DNA of 64,000 nt, taken from assembly GCA_963701435.1 (NCBI GenBank), contig CAVPAL010000008.1, positions 310,001 to 374,000 of the forward strand, read 5' to 3'. A program made the translations under genes and the position numbers. This DNA comes from JAACFF01 sp963701435. Its GTDB lineage: Bacteria > Chloroflexota > Anaerolineae > Promineifilales > Promineifilaceae. Positions 1 to 7,869 of the stretch are shown piece after piece (the stretch's first letter is position 1; every line of letters starts with the position of its first letter). Below the pieces are notes generated by a model that searched no databases, was not told the DNA's origin, and saw nothing but the letters and a program-made list of their open reading frames with translations.

Positions 1-694
1 GGTCGGGAAAATAGGAGCGCACCTGTTCGGCCAGCAGCATGCCTTTGTAGACAATGGTTTTATAGGACAGACTGGCGATGTAGAAGGATTCGCAGCCGCT
101 GATTGTCGGGTTGTAGCGCAGTTCTTTTTCGGCCAGCTTTCGAATTATGTAAAGCTTGCGCTCAAATGCCATGTCGTCTTTAAGTGCGGGGCTGCGCCGG
201 ATAAAAATCTGGCGCATGCATGGCTCACAGGCAACGGCCGTTGCGCCCAAGGCGCTGTTGTCGGTAGGCACATCACGCCAGCCCAAAACAGTTTGACCTT
301 CAGCAGCAACAATTTGCTCGAACCGTTTTTCGCATGCCAGCCGCTGCTCGCGATCAGTTGGCAAAAAAATCATGCCAACAGCAAATTGGCCACGTTTAGG
401 CAGTTGAATATTTAGTTGTTGCGAAACTTTGGTGAAAAATTTGTGAGGGATTTGAAGAAGAATACCGGCCCCATCCCCGGTATTTGGCTCGCTCCCGGCG
501 GCGCCCCGATGGCTCATGTTTTCAAGAACCGTCAGCGCCTGATCAACAATCGTATGGGATTGACGGCCATGCATGTCGGCCACAAAACCGGTCCCGCAGG
601 CGTCGTGTTCAAAGCGCGGATCATATAGACCAGATTTACCGGGCGCCTGGAAACGCTGTCGGTAAACTTGTGTGCTTTCCTGTTGAATCATCAT
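1..694 (-). CDS. gltB: Glutamate synthase large subunit, N-terminal part (truncated by window edge)
   Basis: Glutamate synthase makes two glutamates from glutamine and 2-oxoglutarate. About 231 codons are present, starting with tandem ATGs at 694; GGAGGA at 701-706 is a strong ribosome site. The translation carries the class II glutamine amidotransferase signature around EHDACGTGF, where the Cys would be the N-terminal nucleophile after propeptide removal. It also has SHRGAAG, TGDGAGIL and, near the window edge, SLSYKTIVYKGML, all conserved in GltB. The remainder, including the FMN/Fe-S synthase domain, lies beyond base 1. It is transcribed away from amt and glnN, so the three belong to one ammonium-assimilation locus. 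Product identity is secure; only the downstream extent is unknown. Confidence 0.93.
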   Translation of the reverse strand, partial: MMIQQESTQVYRQRFQAPGKSGLYDPRFEHDACGTGFVADMHGRQSHTIVDQALTVLENMSHRGAAGSEPNTGDGAGILLQIPHKFFTKVSQQLNIQLPKRGQFAVGMIFLPTDREQRLACEKRFEQIVAAEGQTVLGWRDVPTDNSALGATAVACEPCMRQIFIRRSPALKDDMAFERKLYIIRKLAEKELRYNPTISGCESFYIASLSYKTIVYKGMLLAEQVRSYFPD

Positions 695-1028
695 CTTCCT
701 TCCTCCAAAAGTTCAGTTGGTAATGTCCACGGCCGGCAATTTACACAATTGCAGGTTCGGCGAAACGGCCGTTTTTTCCTTCCATATAGTTCAGCTTCAA
801 ATGACACAGTGCGCCATTAGAAACTGATTAAAGTATACTGGGACAGGCGCGCTCCTGTGAACGGTTAAAAATACAGAACTTATTTAGTGTGACTTGTACA
901 AGATGCACATAGCTTCTTGCTTCTCATCAACTTTGCACACAATCTATCAAATAATTTTGTATGAAATGTGATCTTGCAATTTTTGTCCGGATCGTGTAAA
1001 TTTTTATACAGATTTACAAAATCAAATT
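695..1028. other. Intergenic region upstream of gltB, no gene
   Basis: This AT-rich divergent control region between gltB and amt holds no plausible reading frame. A TATACT hexamer lies at 834-839, but I could not match a convincing -35 in either direction. An exact AACGGCCGTT palindrome is at 764. Start sites for gltB and amt transcription are probably here or just right of it. Confidence 0.5.
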
Positions 1029-1120
1029 GTAACTATTCAGGTACCCGAGAGACCTGTCAGGTTTTGTCATAAGGACAATTACTTCTCGGGTAAACCTGAC
1101 AGGTCTAGCTGTATAGTTAC
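1029..1120. repeat. Palindromic intergenic element with nested inverted repeats
   Basis: The outer arms GTAACTAT (1029-1036) and ATAGTTAC (1113-1120) enclose a perfect 15-bp inverted pair, AGACCTGTCAGGTTT at 1050-1064 and its complement at 1092-1106. CCCGAGA at 1044-1050 is also complementary to TCTCGGG at 1084-1090, which lies inside the loop of the larger stem, so two mutually exclusive or pseudoknotted folds exist. The ACTATTCAGG sequence in its left arm recurs at 17070. It is probably a dispersed non-coding repeat; a regulatory role for amt or gltB is possible but unproven. Confidence 0.7.
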
Positions 1121-1142
1121 ATCAAATTTTTTTAAGGCCAGG

Positions 1143-1224
1143 ACGCCTTTTCTTGTTTTCGCAGTGACGGATGGTTCATGATCATCTCAAAGTCACGGCG
1201 CAAGCAAGAGAAGGCGTCTTTTTT
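1143..1224 (+). terminator. Long hairpin plus T-tract in the amt leader (possible attenuator)
   Basis: GACGCCTTTTCTTG (1143-1156) pairs with CAAGAGAAGGCGTC (1205-1218), 13 of 14 positions. An inner GTGAC/GTCAC pair (1165-1169, 1193-1197) extends the stem. Six T residues follow at 1219-1224. This has intrinsic-terminator form, yet it lies about 70 bp before amt with no plus-strand gene upstream. It would therefore stop leader transcription and could be an attenuator. No recognised aptamer was found in the loop. Confidence 0.6.
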
Positions 1225-1294
1225 GTTTTGGGCAAGCCGGCAGACTCAAACGAATTTTGGTCGAAACAAATTCAATACGTAGGAGAAAGACATC

Positions 1295-2695
1295 ATGTTG
1301 AAAATTTCGTTCAAAAACAAACGTATGAAACGGGTTGTGGCAACGGCCGTTGCTCTCGGCATCGTGACCCTCTTAACCGCCACGGCTTTCGCCCAGGATG
1401 AAGTCACCGAACAAATCATTATTCAAATTGATACCATCTGGCTCTTTATTGGCGCCTTCTTGGTCTTCTGGATGCAGGCCGGCTTCGCCATGGTCGAAAG
1501 TGGTTTTTCCCGCTCTAAAAACGCAGCCAACCTGCTTATGAAAAACCTCGTTGACTTTGCCATGGGCACACTGCTCTACTTTGCCATTGGTTTTGGCATC
1601 ATGTACGGCACATCCGCCGCCGGCCTTTTTGGTACCAGCAACTTCTTTCTTTCAGAACTGGATCCGGCAGCCTTCGACGGTTACAGTTGGGTTGATTTTC
1701 TCTTCCAGCTTATGTTCGCCGCCGCCGCCGCTACAATTGTTTCCGGGGCCGTGGCTGAACGTCTAAAATTTAAATCCTATTTGGTCTATTCGGCCGTTAT
1801 GACCGGCTTAATCTATCCCATTTCCGGCCATTGGATGTGGGGCGGCGGCTGGCTGGCAGAACTCGGCTTCATCGATTTTGCCGGTTCGACCATTGTCCAC
1901 GCCCTCGGCGGCTTTGCAGCGCTTGCCGCTGCCTGGATATTGGGCCCCCGCATCGGCAAATTTAACAAAGACGGTACCAGCAACACCATTCCCGGGCACA
2001 GTCTAACGCTGGCAGCCCTGGGTGTCTTCATTTTATGGATGGGTTGGTACGGTTTCAACTCAGGCAGCACCTTATCTGGCATGAATCCCGGTATTGCTTA
2101 CGTGGCCGTCACCACCACGCTGGCCGCCGCTGCAGGCGTCATCTCCGCCTTAGTTGTCAATTGGGTTAAAGCTGGCCATCCATCCACAGAAATGGCCCTC
2201 AACGGCGCCCTCGCCGGACTGGTCGCCATCACGGCCGGTACAGCAAGTGTTACAACCGGCGGCGCCATTATTATCGGAGCCATTGCAGGCTTTGTGCTGG
2301 TCTTTGGAATCGATCTGGTAGAACGCGTCTTTAAGGTAGATGATCCGGTTGGCGCAGTTGCGGTTCACGGTTTTAACGGCATGTGGGGAACCCTCGCGGT
2401 TGGCTTGTTTGCCGCTCCGGCCGTTGGCGCACTGACCGATATGGGTGAAGTAGCCGGTCTGTTCTATGGCGGCGGGTTAGCACAGCTTGGCATTCAAGCT
2501 GTTGGCGTTGTGGCAGTTTCCGCCTGGGCATTCATCACGATGGGCGCCTTGTTCATGCTCATGAAAAAGACAATCGGTATCCGCGTTTCTCCCAAAGAAG
2601 AACTGGAAGGCCTCGATATTTCCGAACACTTCACCTCTAGCTACCCCGAATTCGGCCCACATGCCGCTGAAGTAGTAACCAGTTCAGGTGATTAA
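1295..2695 (+). CDS. amt: Ammonium transporter, Amt family
   Basis: This 466-residue integral membrane ammonium channel takes up NH4+/NH3. The start is supported by AGGAG at 1281-1285. It has an N-terminal signal-like segment ending near AFAQ, then about eleven hydrophobic helices. Family motifs are in order: FAMVESGF, DFAGSTIVHALGG with the first pore histidine, GWYGFNSGS, NGALAGLVAITAG and AVHGFNGMWGT with the second pore histidine. The C-terminus has the conserved cytosolic stretch around GIRVSPKEELEGLD. An unknown gene starts 18 bp downstream and glnN follows, so uptake and assimilation sit together. No GlnK/PII gene, the usual Amt partner, is visible in the window. Length is normal for the family. 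Confidence 0.96.
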   Translation: MLKISFKNKRMKRVVATAVALGIVTLLTATAFAQDEVTEQIIIQIDTIWLFIGAFLVFWMQAGFAMVESGFSRSKNAANLLMKNLVDFAMGTLLYFAIGFGIMYGTSAAGLFGTSNFFLSELDPAAFDGYSWVDFLFQLMFAAAAATIVSGAVAERLKFKSYLVYSAVMTGLIYPISGHWMWGGGWLAELGFIDFAGSTIVHALGGFAALAAAWILGPRIGKFNKDGTSNTIPGHSLTLAALGVFILWMGWYGFNSGSTLSGMNPGIAYVAVTTTLAAAAGVISALVVNWVKAGHPSTEMALNGALAGLVAITAGTASVTTGGAIIIGAIAGFVLVFGIDLVERVFKVDDPVGAVAVHGFNGMWGTLAVGLFAAPAVGALTDMGEVAGLFYGGGLAQLGIQAVGVVAVSAWAFITMGALFMLMKKTIGIRVSPKEELEGLDISEHFTSSYPEFGPHAAEVVTSSGD

Positions 2696-2713
2696 AATCC
2701 TAAGGAACGACCC

Positions 2714-3667
2714 ATGAAAGCAAAATTAGTCCGAAACACGGGCTCCGATTCAGAAAATGCACCGTACTTCGTTGAACTGGATATAGTGAACGCCACCATC
2801 GATGCAGGCTCAACCTTCACAGTACCGGTTGAGATACAGCACGGCAGAACTGGCAAAACCTATTCGATCGAAATGTGTGGATTCGCCCGGGAAGCAGCCA
2901 ATCCAAACGATTTGCCCGCAAAAGTTTGGAAGCTAGCTCTAAGCCTGATCCATATTGCCCGCTTTCCTAGTTACGTTTTTATCGCCCGGCGCGCTGGTGA
3001 AATTTATCCCGTGTATACAATCGAAAACGAAGTCTATGCCACAACGCCAGGCGGACCAATCTTCCGCCATGTGGAATTGGCCAAAGTGCGTGAATACCTC
3101 ACTGATTATCTGCACGACATCGGCATTCTTGGCGAAGAGGGCGCAAGTGATAAACTGCACGTTCGCGGCATAAATCCTCACACGCTGGGATTCCGTCGAC
3201 CGGTGTACTATCTAAAGAAACGGGTAGTCGGCCAGGTTGACTTTTGGGCGCCCGTATTTGAATCCGGCGATGGCAAGAAAAACTATACCTATGCCGCCAG
3301 CGCGCGCCGCGAGGTCAATATCTCCGACGGCAAAGAGGTTTTGGAACTGCGCGAGGTTGTGGCCAAAGCGTTGAAGGCAGATAATCGTCTGGTAAATCAG
3401 TTTGATTTACGCCCGGACCGCTTGATGCCAGCGTACTGGAAGCGTTTAAAGGCAACATTGGAAGCCCAGGGAGTTGTGGAAATTGGCAGCCAACATCTTG
3501 AATTGTACAAATTAGGCGCCATGTGGTTGATGGTAGAACCGCGTGATGACGAAGACCGTTATGGACTCTATATTGGCAGCAGCGCTGACGATGTGACCAG
3601 ACGCGTAAAAGCAGATTTTACACGTCGCGATATTGATATAACAGAACCGCTTGTGATGGCGGGATAA
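2714..3667 (+). CDS. Conserved-looking protein of unknown function in the nitrogen cluster
   Basis: I do not recognise this 317-residue protein. It has no signal peptide or membrane segment and is a mixed charged cytosolic-type sequence. An N-terminal beta-rich stretch (about residues 1-65) is followed by regions rich in Tyr, Arg and Asp. It starts 18 bp after the amt stop with an AAGGA ribosome site just upstream, so it is almost certainly cotranscribed with amt. Codon use and composition match the neighbours. Its place between amt and glnN suggests a role in ammonium uptake or its regulation, possibly replacing the missing PII protein, but that is inference from position alone. It is not a PII or GlnD-type sequence. 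Confidence 0.75.
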   Translation: MKAKLVRNTGSDSENAPYFVELDIVNATIDAGSTFTVPVEIQHGRTGKTYSIEMCGFAREAANPNDLPAKVWKLALSLIHIARFPSYVFIARRAGEIYPVYTIENEVYATTPGGPIFRHVELAKVREYLTDYLHDIGILGEEGASDKLHVRGINPHTLGFRRPVYYLKKRVVGQVDFWAPVFESGDGKKNYTYAASARREVNISDGKEVLELREVVAKALKADNRLVNQFDLRPDRLMPAYWKRLKATLEAQGVVEIGSQHLELYKLGAMWLMVEPRDDEDRYGLYIGSSADDVTRRVKADFTRRDIDITEPLVMAG

Positions 3668-3692
3668 ATTTTAGAGGTTTATTTATGATATG

Positions 3693-3804
3693 GGTAATTC
3701 CCAGAAAGTTTTTTGAATTCCTGCGAAACGAAATCTGCGAATTCCTCAAGGAAGCCTCGATTTTGCTATGATGCTATTTCAAAATACTTTTCGCGGTTTA
3801 CCTA
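3693..3804. repeat. TAGGTAA-family palindromic element, copy A (composite, about 112 bp)
   Basis: The element begins GGTAATTCCCAGA at 3693 and ends TTCGCGGTTTACCTA at 3790-3804. It has the two-module layout of the copies at 15120 and 15592: a first imperfect palindrome, a GGAATT/GAATTCC-type junction near 3745, and a second imperfect palindrome ending in TTACCTA. It lies between the unknown gene and glnN. No open frame is inside it. Confidence 0.7.
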
Positions 3805-3809
3805 AGCTC

Positions 3810-3866
3810 GGTTGCAAGACGCTTTCAAACCTTCGTGCTAAGGAGTGGCAGAAAGCGTCTCGCAAC
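3810..3866 (+). promoter_or_regulatory. Long leader hairpin upstream of glnN
   Basis: GGTTGCAAGACGCTTTC (3810-3826) pairs with GAAAGCGTCTCGCAAC (3851-3866), one mismatch in 16. The 24-nt loop contains a small CCTT/AAGG stem. There is no T-run, so it does not look like a terminator. It lies about 60 nt before the glnN start and may be a structured 5' leader. It does not match the glutamine riboswitch core that I know. Confidence 0.5.
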
Positions 3867-3926
3867 ACCAGGCAGGAGACCTACCCAAAATAAATTTTAT
3901 CTGGTTCCGAGGAGACTACAAAAAAA

Positions 3927-6098
3927 ATGAGTGGAAATGCAGCAAGATTAAAGGCAATTTCAGCAGTTATTGATTATCAACCTATTTCAGAACCGCTAAA
4001 TTTTGCGGAAACGCCAACCGGCGAATTATTCGCCGCGAATGTATTTAGCACCGCAGTAATGAAAAAACGGCTGCCGAAGGCTGTGTACAAGTCCTTGATG
4101 AGCACCATCGAGAAAGGTGAAAAACTGGACACGTCTACGGCCGATGTCGTGGCAACCGCCATGAAGGATTGGGCGATTGAAAAGGGTGCAACCCATTATG
4201 CCCACGTTTTTTACCCCTTGACCGGCCGGACAGCCGAAAAGCACGACAGCTTTTTGTCGCCCAATGGCGGCGGCAGCGCCATGGCCGAATTTTCAGGTTC
4301 GCAGCTGATTCAGGGTGAACCTGACGGCTCAAGCTTCCCGACCGGCGGCATTCGTCCCACATTTGAAGCGCGCGGTTATACCGCCTGGGATGTCACCAGT
4401 CCAGCTTACATTTTGGAAAACCCCAACGGGACGACCTTGTGTATTCCGACAGCGTTTGTTTCCTGGACAGGCGAAGCGCTAGATAAGAAAACGCCGGTAC
4501 TGCGCTCGATGAAAGCGCTCAACGAACAAGCGCAACGCATTCTCAAATTGTTTGGGGATACGGACGGCGCGATGGTAACGGCGACTGCCGGTCCGGAGCA
4601 GGAATATTTTTTAATCGATCAAAATTTCTACTATGCCCGGCCTGATTTATTGACTGCCGGCCGTACCTTGTTTGGCGCGCCGCCGCCCAAAGGGCAAGAA
4701 TTTGACGACCATTACTTTGGCGCGATTCCAGAACGCGTACTTGCTTGTATGCTGGAAGTTGAACGCGAACTGTTTAAGTTAGGCGTACCTGTAAAAACGC
4801 GGCATAACGAGGTCGCGCCGGCACAATATGAGGTTGCGCCGGTCTTTGAAAATGCCAACGTAGCCACCGACCATCAACAACTGCTCATGACAACCCTTGA
4901 CAAGGTCGCGCAGCGCTATGGTTTGACCGCAATAATGCATGAAAAACCGTTTGCAGGCGTCAATGGTTCCGGCAAACATGTGAACTTCTCATTTGGCAAT
5001 GCCACACAAGGCAACCTGCTTGACCCGGGTGACAATCCCAACGACAATGCCCGCTTCCTGGTTTTTTGCGCCGCTGCAATTCGCGCCGTGGACAAATATG
5101 CAAAGCTGCTGCGCGCCGTAATCGCTTCGGCCGGAAATGACCATCGCTTGGGCGCCAATGAAGCTCCTCCGGCAATCATTTCGATTTTCCTGGGCGATCA
5201 ATTGACCGAGATTTTTGAGCAAATTAAACTTGGCGGCCCAAAACCGGCCGTCTCAAAGGATTTCTTGAATATTGGCGTCGATACGCTGCCGCCATTGCCA
5301 AAACATGCCGGTGATCGAAATCGTACCAGCCCATTTGCTTTCACGGGCAATAAGTTTGAGTTCCGCGCTGTCGGTTCCAACCAATCTATTGCCGGCCCGC
5401 TGATGGTCCTGAACACAATTGTGGCCGAATCGCTTGATTTCATTGCTACCAGCTTGGAAGCGGCGGAAGGAGATTTCGATCAGGCGGTACAAGCTGTGCT
5501 GCATGAAATCATTTGTGAGCACGATCGGATCATTTTCAATGGGGATGGATATTCTGAAGAATGGCACAAAGAAGCGGAGGAAGATCGGGGCTTAGCCAAC
5601 CTGCGCACGACATATGATGCGCTGCCGGAAATAGCCAGCGCCGAAGCGATTGCCCTTTTTGAGAAATATGGCGTCATGTCGGAGCGTGAGGTTCGCAGCC
5701 GCTTGGAAGTCTACCTGGAACAGTATGTGATGGCTATCAACGTTGAAGCTAACCTGACAGTTGAAATCGGCCGAACGATGATTTACCCGGCCGTGGTGCG
5801 TTACCAGGGAGAATTGGCGGCTTCACTGGCCAATCTCCAGGCCGTTGGGTTCGAGGGTGACAGATCCTTGTTGGACGAAATTGTGACCAACAGCAAATGT
5901 CTCCTTGAGACCATCGCCGTGTTGGAAAAGCTCAATAATCATCATGGCGACGGATTGCTTGAAGAGGCCGAACATGCCTGTTTCAAGACTGTGCCGGCCA
6001 TGGCCGAAGTGCGTAAATATGCTGATGCGCTGGAAAACCTGGTCGCCGATGACTTATGGCCGCTGCCAACTTATCAGGAAATGTTGTTTATTAAATAA
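3927..6098 (+). CDS. glnN: Glutamine synthetase type III
   Basis: This enzyme makes glutamine from glutamate, ammonia and ATP. At 723 residues it has GSIII length; GSI is about 470. It has the GSIII layout of a long N-terminal beta-grasp region followed by the catalytic barrel. Visible active-site motifs are GPEQEYFLID, RHNEVAPAQYE, NGSGKHVNFSFG and NRTSPFAFTGNKFEFR. GAGGAG upstream of the ATG is slightly distant (about 12 nt). It ends at a strong palindromic terminator. With gltB it forms a GS-GOGAT pathway, and with amt an uptake-assimilation locus. Intact and confidently assigned; GSI is excluded by size and motif context. Confidence 0.96.
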   Translation: MSGNAARLKAISAVIDYQPISEPLNFAETPTGELFAANVFSTAVMKKRLPKAVYKSLMSTIEKGEKLDTSTADVVATAMKDWAIEKGATHYAHVFYPLTGRTAEKHDSFLSPNGGGSAMAEFSGSQLIQGEPDGSSFPTGGIRPTFEARGYTAWDVTSPAYILENPNGTTLCIPTAFVSWTGEALDKKTPVLRSMKALNEQAQRILKLFGDTDGAMVTATAGPEQEYFLIDQNFYYARPDLLTAGRTLFGAPPPKGQEFDDHYFGAIPERVLACMLEVERELFKLGVPVKTRHNEVAPAQYEVAPVFENANVATDHQQLLMTTLDKVAQRYGLTAIMHEKPFAGVNGSGKHVNFSFGNATQGNLLDPGDNPNDNARFLVFCAAAIRAVDKYAKLLRAVIASAGNDHRLGANEAPPAIISIFLGDQLTEIFEQIKLGGPKPAVSKDFLNIGVDTLPPLPKHAGDRNRTSPFAFTGNKFEFRAVGSNQSIAGPLMVLNTIVAESLDFIATSLEAAEGDFDQAVQAVLHEIICEHDRIIFNGDGYSEEWHKEAEEDRGLANLRTTYDALPEIASAEAIALFEKYGVMSEREVRSRLEVYLEQYVMAINVEANLTVEIGRTMIYPAVVRYQGELAASLANLQAVGFEGDRSLLDEIVTNSKCLLETIAVLEKLNNHHGDGLLEEAEHACFKTVPAMAEVRKYADALENLVADDLWPLPTYQEMLFIK

Positions 6099-6106
6099 TT
6101 TATGAA

Positions 6107-6144
6107 TGAGACCCAGAGAATTCAACTAAATTCTCTGGGTCTCA
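6107..6144 (+). terminator. Perfect 16-bp hairpin after glnN
   Basis: Arms 6107-6122 (starting TGAGACCCAG) and 6129-6144 are perfectly complementary around a 6-nt loop. Only a weak T-rich stretch follows (CTTGTT). It lies 9 bp after the glnN stop and is the likely 3' end of the amt-glnN transcript. Confidence 0.8.
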
Positions 6145-6189
6145 CTTGTTCGCGCCGCGCCAGTTTGACTTTTCACCTCACTGTTTTAT

Positions 6190-6416
6190 AATCTGAACAC
6201 ATTCAGTAATCATTGACAGAAAATACGATAGTTTTAATGTTGACCGACAATCAATTAGTCAGGGTCCTGCGTGGATACCCTGGAGGACATTAGCTGTGTC
6301 CGGCCCATCCGCAGAGCCTCCAGATAGTAACCCACGATCTTCCACAGCAGCCAGATATAATCCAATTTATGTGGAAGGTAGCACCGCGCCTCATTTTTAT
6401 TTTCAAAAGCGTTCCG
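6190..6416 (+). promoter_or_regulatory. Structured leader with T-box-like core before the CNNM pair
   Basis: GGAAGGTAGCACCGCG at 6373-6388 resembles the T-box antiterminator core (GGTGGNACCGCG), with A replacing one G of the tRNA-binding UGGN. Its GGAA can pair either with TTCC in GCGTTCC (6409-6415), as a T-box antiterminator would, or through CTTCCAC/GTGGAAG (6339-6345, 6371-6377). A further stem, CTGGAGG/CCTCCAG, spans 6280-6323. I could not identify a specifier loop, and the downstream genes are not typical T-box targets. A GTG-initiated 62-codon frame at 6296 inside it looks spurious. Confidence 0.4.
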
Positions 6417-6480
6417 CAACGCACCTAACGGCCGTTTACAAACGGGCCAATCCTCAGTTCTTACTCAACCAACAAAAAAC

Positions 6481-7869
6481 ATGATTATACTTGGAATCGT
6501 TGCCACAGTTACCTTAATGATTTTCTTTAACGCGCTGTATGTTGCGGCCGAATTCGCGACAGTTTCGTCGCGGCGCACAAAAATCAGCCAACTGGCCGGT
6601 GAAGGCAACCGCATGGCCAGCGCCCTTTTACCATATATTGAAGATCGCAAAACACTCGACCGCTACGTCGCTGCCTGCCAGATCGGTATTACGATTTCGT
6701 CCCTGGTTTTAGGCGCCTATGGACAGAATGTGCTTGCTAACGCTTTAACGCCGCTAATTGCTTCGCTGCTGAACCTGACTCCTTCCGTAACCGGCTTTTT
6801 GAACGGCAACATTGACAGCGCCAGCATTACTCTAGCGCATTCAATCGCAGTTATCCTTGTATTAATTTTTATCACAACCTTACAGGTAATCTTGGGTGAA
6901 TTGTTCCCAAAATCGGTCGCCATTCAATATCCGGAGCGAATTGCGATGTCGGTTGTATGGCCGATGAAAATTTCGCTCAAACTCTTTTCGCCATTGATCT
7001 GGCTCTTCAACGGCAGCGGCGTTTTGCTGCTGCGCTTAATCGGGCGGGATTCCAAAGGGAAAAAGGCCCACGTTCATTCCCCGGAAGAGATCGAGATGCT
7101 GGTTTCCGAAAGCCACGAAGGCGGCTTGTTGGATGATACTGAGCGGCAGATGCTGCGCAATGCCTTCCGGCTGCGTGATCTGACTGCCAAACAAGTGATG
7201 CTGCACCGTACAAAAATTGTTGCAGCCCCGGCCAACAGCACCGTTCTGGAATTGCTTCAATTAGCCATAGAGGTAGGATATTCACGGATTCCAATTTATC
7301 GGAAATCGATTGATGATATTATCGGTTTCGCCCATGTTAAGGACCTGTTTCGGTTGCAAGTCCAGGGAGAAGATAATCCAACCCAAATTTTGCGCGATGT
7401 GGAATATGTGCCAGAAACGATGCCGGTCTTTGATGTCTGGGAAAAATTCAATACGCGGCGAAAATATTTGACGATTGTTTTTGATGAATTTGGCGGTACG
7501 GCCGGATTAATTACTTTCGAGGATTTGATTGAAGAAATATTTGGCGAACTGCAAGATGAATTTGATGATGAAAAAGCATTGATTGCGCGGGATAAAGAAG
7601 GACGCATCTACCTGCGGGGCGATTTGCTGGTAGCGGATGTGAATGAGTATCTTGAATTAAATCTGCCGATCGAAGCTGATTCGTTGAGTGGTTTGATTAT
7701 CAGCGCCCTGGGTCGCCCGCCTCAGGTTGGAGACGAAGTTAGCGTGGAAAATATCCTGATGCGCGTGGAGGCGCTTGAAGATTTAGGGGTACAGGAAGTT
7801 TCATTACAGTTGCCTACACAGGAATCGGTCAAACATATTACCGAGTGGGAGGTAGCCGACCATGATTAA
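6481..7869 (+). CDS. CNNM/CorC (HlyC) family membrane protein with CBS pair, copy 1
   Basis: This 462-residue protein of the family once called hemolysin C/CorC is linked to divalent cation (Mg2+, Co2+) transport. The N-terminal CNNM (DUF21) region, about residues 1-200, has an N-terminal helix, further hydrophobic helices and the conserved ELFPKSVA stretch. A CBS pair follows at about 215-340, with VMLHRTK and IPIYRKSIDDIIGFAHVKDL. The C-terminal CorC_HlyC domain (about 360-450) begins after DEFGGTAGLITFEDLIEE. The ribosome site is poor; the start is the first ATG of the conserved hydrophobic segment. It overlaps the next gene by 8 nt, and the two may form a heteromer. A structured leader lies upstream. 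Confidence 0.92.
   Translation: MIILGIVATVTLMIFFNALYVAAEFATVSSRRTKISQLAGEGNRMASALLPYIEDRKTLDRYVAACQIGITISSLVLGAYGQNVLANALTPLIASLLNLTPSVTGFLNGNIDSASITLAHSIAVILVLIFITTLQVILGELFPKSVAIQYPERIAMSVVWPMKISLKLFSPLIWLFNGSGVLLLRLIGRDSKGKKAHVHSPEEIEMLVSESHEGGLLDDTERQMLRNAFRLRDLTAKQVMLHRTKIVAAPANSTVLELLQLAIEVGYSRIPIYRKSIDDIIGFAHVKDLFRLQVQGEDNPTQILRDVEYVPETMPVFDVWEKFNTRRKYLTIVFDEFGGTAGLITFEDLIEEIFGELQDEFDDEKALIARDKEGRIYLRGDLLVADVNEYLELNLPIEADSLSGLIISALGRPPQVGDEVSVENILMRVEALEDLGVQEVSLQLPTQESVKHITEWEVADHD

Noticed and set aside
6296..6484. 62-codon GTG-initiated frame before the first CNNM gene
   Set aside because: It runs through the structured leader, has no ribosome site and no domain character.
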